A stretch of 25,519 bases of DNA from CAZFAT01 sp964517075 (GTDB lineage Bacteria; Acidobacteriota; Vicinamibacteria; Vicinamibacterales; SCN-69-37), in the NCBI GenBank assembly GCA_964517075.1, contig CAZFAT010000308.1, positions 1 through 25,519 of the forward strand, read 5' to 3'. Below, piece after piece: positions 24,284-25,519 of this stretch. How positions within the stretch are numbered: the stretch's first letter is position 1; every line of letters starts with the position of its first letter. The notes under the pieces were generated by a model. It was given only the letters and a program-made list of their open reading frames with translations. It searched no databases and was not told where the DNA came from. The position numbers and the translations under genes were made by a program.

Positions 24284-24300
24284 CGGGGCCTCGGGCCCCG
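24284..24300 (-). terminator. Hairpin after the CBS-domain gene
   Basis: CGGGGCC-TCG-GGCCCCG is a perfect 7-bp stem with a 3-base loop, 14 bases past the stop of the minus-strand CBS gene. The minus strand continues CACATCTGTAATGTG, with no U-run. The rest of 24141-24314 is the lipoprotein upstream region, with nothing else recognised. Confidence 0.5.
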
Positions 24301-24314
24301 TGGCGGGCGGCGTG

Positions 24315-24743
24315 TCAGCTCATGATGTAGCGTTCGAGCTGGCGAATCGTGAAGTCCTGTTCGGAAATCGTCGCCTTGACGAGGTCGCCAATCGACAGCA
24401 CGCCCACGAGCCGGTCGCCGTCCATGACCGGCAGGTGGCGGATGCGCTTGTCGGTCATGAGCGCCATGCATTCGTCGACGGTATGACGTGGCCCGACGTA
24501 GAGCACCCGATCCGTCATGATCTCGTCAACCGTGATGTCCCTCGACGCTTTGTGGTGCAGGATGACCTTGCGCGCGTAATCGCGTTCCGAGAGGATGCCG
24601 ACGACGCGGTCGTCGTGCACGACGACCACGGCGCCGATATCCTTCTCGGCCATCAGTTCCAGGGCTTCGAAGACCGAGGCCTCGGGCGCGATGGTGACGA
24701 CGCTGCGGGGCTTGACGTCGAGCAGTTGCTTGACGGTGTACAT
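24315..24743 (-). CDS. Two-CBS-domain protein
   Basis: 142 residues containing nothing but a tandem CBS pair. The first (about 8-62) has VVTIAPEASVFEALELMAE and VVGILSERDYARKV; the second (about 70-127) has VDEIMTDRVLYVGP, MTDKRIRHLPVMDGDRLVGVLSIGDLVK. Such stand-alone Bateman modules usually bind adenosine nucleotides and sense energy charge, often by acting on a partner protein; the partner here is unknown. The ATG 24743 has an excellent GGGAGGA site 6 bases upstream. It follows the heme-binding protein gene by 31 bases in the same direction and may be co-transcribed with it. Confidence 0.93.
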   Translation of the reverse strand: MYTVKQLLDVKPRSVVTIAPEASVFEALELMAEKDIGAVVVVHDDRVVGILSERDYARKVILHHKASRDITVDEIMTDRVLYVGPRHTVDECMALMTDKRIRHLPVMDGDRLVGVLSIGDLVKATISEQDFTIRQLERYIMS

Positions 24744-24774
24744 GGCCGTCCTCCCGGTCGGGTCGCCCGATACC

Positions 24775-25519
24775 TCAGTTTCCAGACTTCAACGAATCCA
24801 GATATGCCAGCAACGACGCCAGTTCCTGGAGCGTCAGGCTGTCGACCAGCCCGGGCGGCATGACCGAGCCCTCGAGCGCGCCCCGGCTGGCGATGGCGTT
24901 CTTTGCGAGCCTGGTTTCCGTGCCGGCGATGTCACGGATCACGACTTCCGTGGTGCCTTCCTGAACGATGAAGCCGCTGAGCTGGCGCCCGTCCTTCATC
25001 TCGAAGGAGTTCGTCGCAAAGCCCTGGGCGACCGTGGCAGCCGGGCGAACGATCGAATCGATGAGCTCCGTCCGGTTGTAGCGCTGGGAGATACCGCCAA
25101 GGTACGGGCCCTTCAATGCCTCCTCGGGCGAGGCCGTGTGGCAGGTTCCACACGCCTGCCGTGTGAACAGCGTCTGGCCGAGCGTGGCGTCACCTTTCAG
25201 GCTGGCGATGCGGCCCGCGAGATCCTCGACCGGCACCGTGCTGACGAGCGCGGCACCCGCGCCGCCGCCGGCGGCCGCCGACGTCGTGGCGCGCGTGTTG
25301 GTCGACGCGAAGTTCGCCGCGTCGCGCACCTCGGCCGAGGCCGATTGCAGCTGCGCCTTGATCTGTTCGTCGTAGCCGGTCGCCTCGGTCACACCGATGG
25401 CGCGCAGCAGACTGACGACGGTCGGGCCCGACCAGCCTGCGGTGATGGCCGTTCGGGCGGCCTCGCGCGCGTCCGTCGCGCCGGCGCCGCCGCGGGCCCC
25501 CCTGGCGCCAAAGCCGCGC
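24775..25519 (-). CDS. C-terminal part of a heme-binding (TIGR02603-type) cytochrome-domain protein; 5' end beyond window
   Basis: About 248 codons are open to the window edge, so the true start is upstream on the minus strand; the GTG at 25392 is internal. The last ~130 residues form a c-type heme domain of the Planctomycete/Verrucomicrobia/Acidobacteria type: LGQTLFTRQACGTCH (heme CxxCH), GPYLGGISQRYNRTELIDSIVRPAATVAQGF, DGRQLSGFIVQEG, SVMPPGLVDSLTLQELASLLAYL, where Met is a probable axial ligand. In this family the domain follows a membrane-bound dehydrogenase or HEAT-repeat region. The upstream visible part (RGGAGATDAREAARTAI...) is Ala/Gly-rich and not identified. Confidence 0.82.
   Translation of the reverse strand, partial: RGFGARGARGGAGATDAREAARTAITAGWSGPTVVSLLRAIGVTEATGYDEQIKAQLQSASAEVRDAANFASTNTRATTSAAAGGGAGAALVSTVPVEDLAGRIASLKGDATLGQTLFTRQACGTCHTASPEEALKGPYLGGISQRYNRTELIDSIVRPAATVAQGFATNSFEMKDGRQLSGFIVQEGTTEVVIRDIAGTETRLAKNAIASRGALEGSVMPPGLVDSLTLQELASLLAYLDSLKSGN

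Overview
The window is about 25.5 kb of very GC-rich, densely coding bacterial DNA. I see no rRNA, tRNA, insertion sequence, integrase, phage gene or CRISPR array. Several features suggest an environmental Acidobacteriota, possibly Vicinamibacteria-like: Tat-exported Gfo/Idh/MocA oxidoreductases, a DUF1080 protein, a NagX/DUF5009-type acyltransferase, a Planctomycete/Acidobacteria-style heme-binding C-terminal domain, and a TldD/TldE pair. This placement is inferred from family content, not from a marker gene.

Layout. (1) 1-4297, minus strand: a four-gene run of Tat-exported oxidoreductase, SUMF1-domain protein, ApbE flavin transferase and a membrane sulfatase-like enzyme cut by the window edge. 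(2) 4447-10248, mixed strands: a second exported Gfo/Idh/MocA oxidoreductase, a nucleotide-transporter-like permease, an exported TIM-barrel isomerase/epimerase, a DUF1080 protein and a NagX-like acyltransferase. Together with the first oxidoreductase these resemble a periplasmic keto-sugar (3-keto-glycoside) glycan-cleaving set. (3) 10506-14487, plus strand: RidA, a D-threonine aldolase/D-serine dehydratase-like PLP enzyme, a GntP-family permease and an M19 dipeptidase, tightly packed and reading like a D-amino-acid scavenging operon. A secreted EEP-family phosphohydrolase (14514-15425) follows. (4) 15691-18759: a small coiled-coil protein, a zinc-site MetE C-terminal-type methyltransferase and an MFS permease. 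(5) 18897-22961, plus strand: a NagA-like deacetylase and the TldD-TldE protease pair. (6) 23028-25519, minus strand: a lipoprotein with a duplicated Cys-His motif around a DUF11-like domain, a two-CBS-domain protein and the C-terminal part of a heme-binding protein.

The most unusual signal is non-coding. A family of AT-richer intergenic repeats occurs at four places (about 5851, 10352-10479, 15430-15650 and 17209-17421). They are built from CTATTGG-type words with a shared 'head' (CATCTGSCTAT, then TATTGGCTATTGGC, then TATCGCGATTGGG) and variable tails that include a 12-bp tandem repeat. Two copies are single arms and two are head-to-head inverted pairs able to form very long hairpins. The heads sit within a few to about 30 bases of neighbouring start or stop codons. 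A second pattern is an AT-rich -10-like hexamer only 6-11 bases before several start codons, suggesting leaderless or short-leader transcripts.
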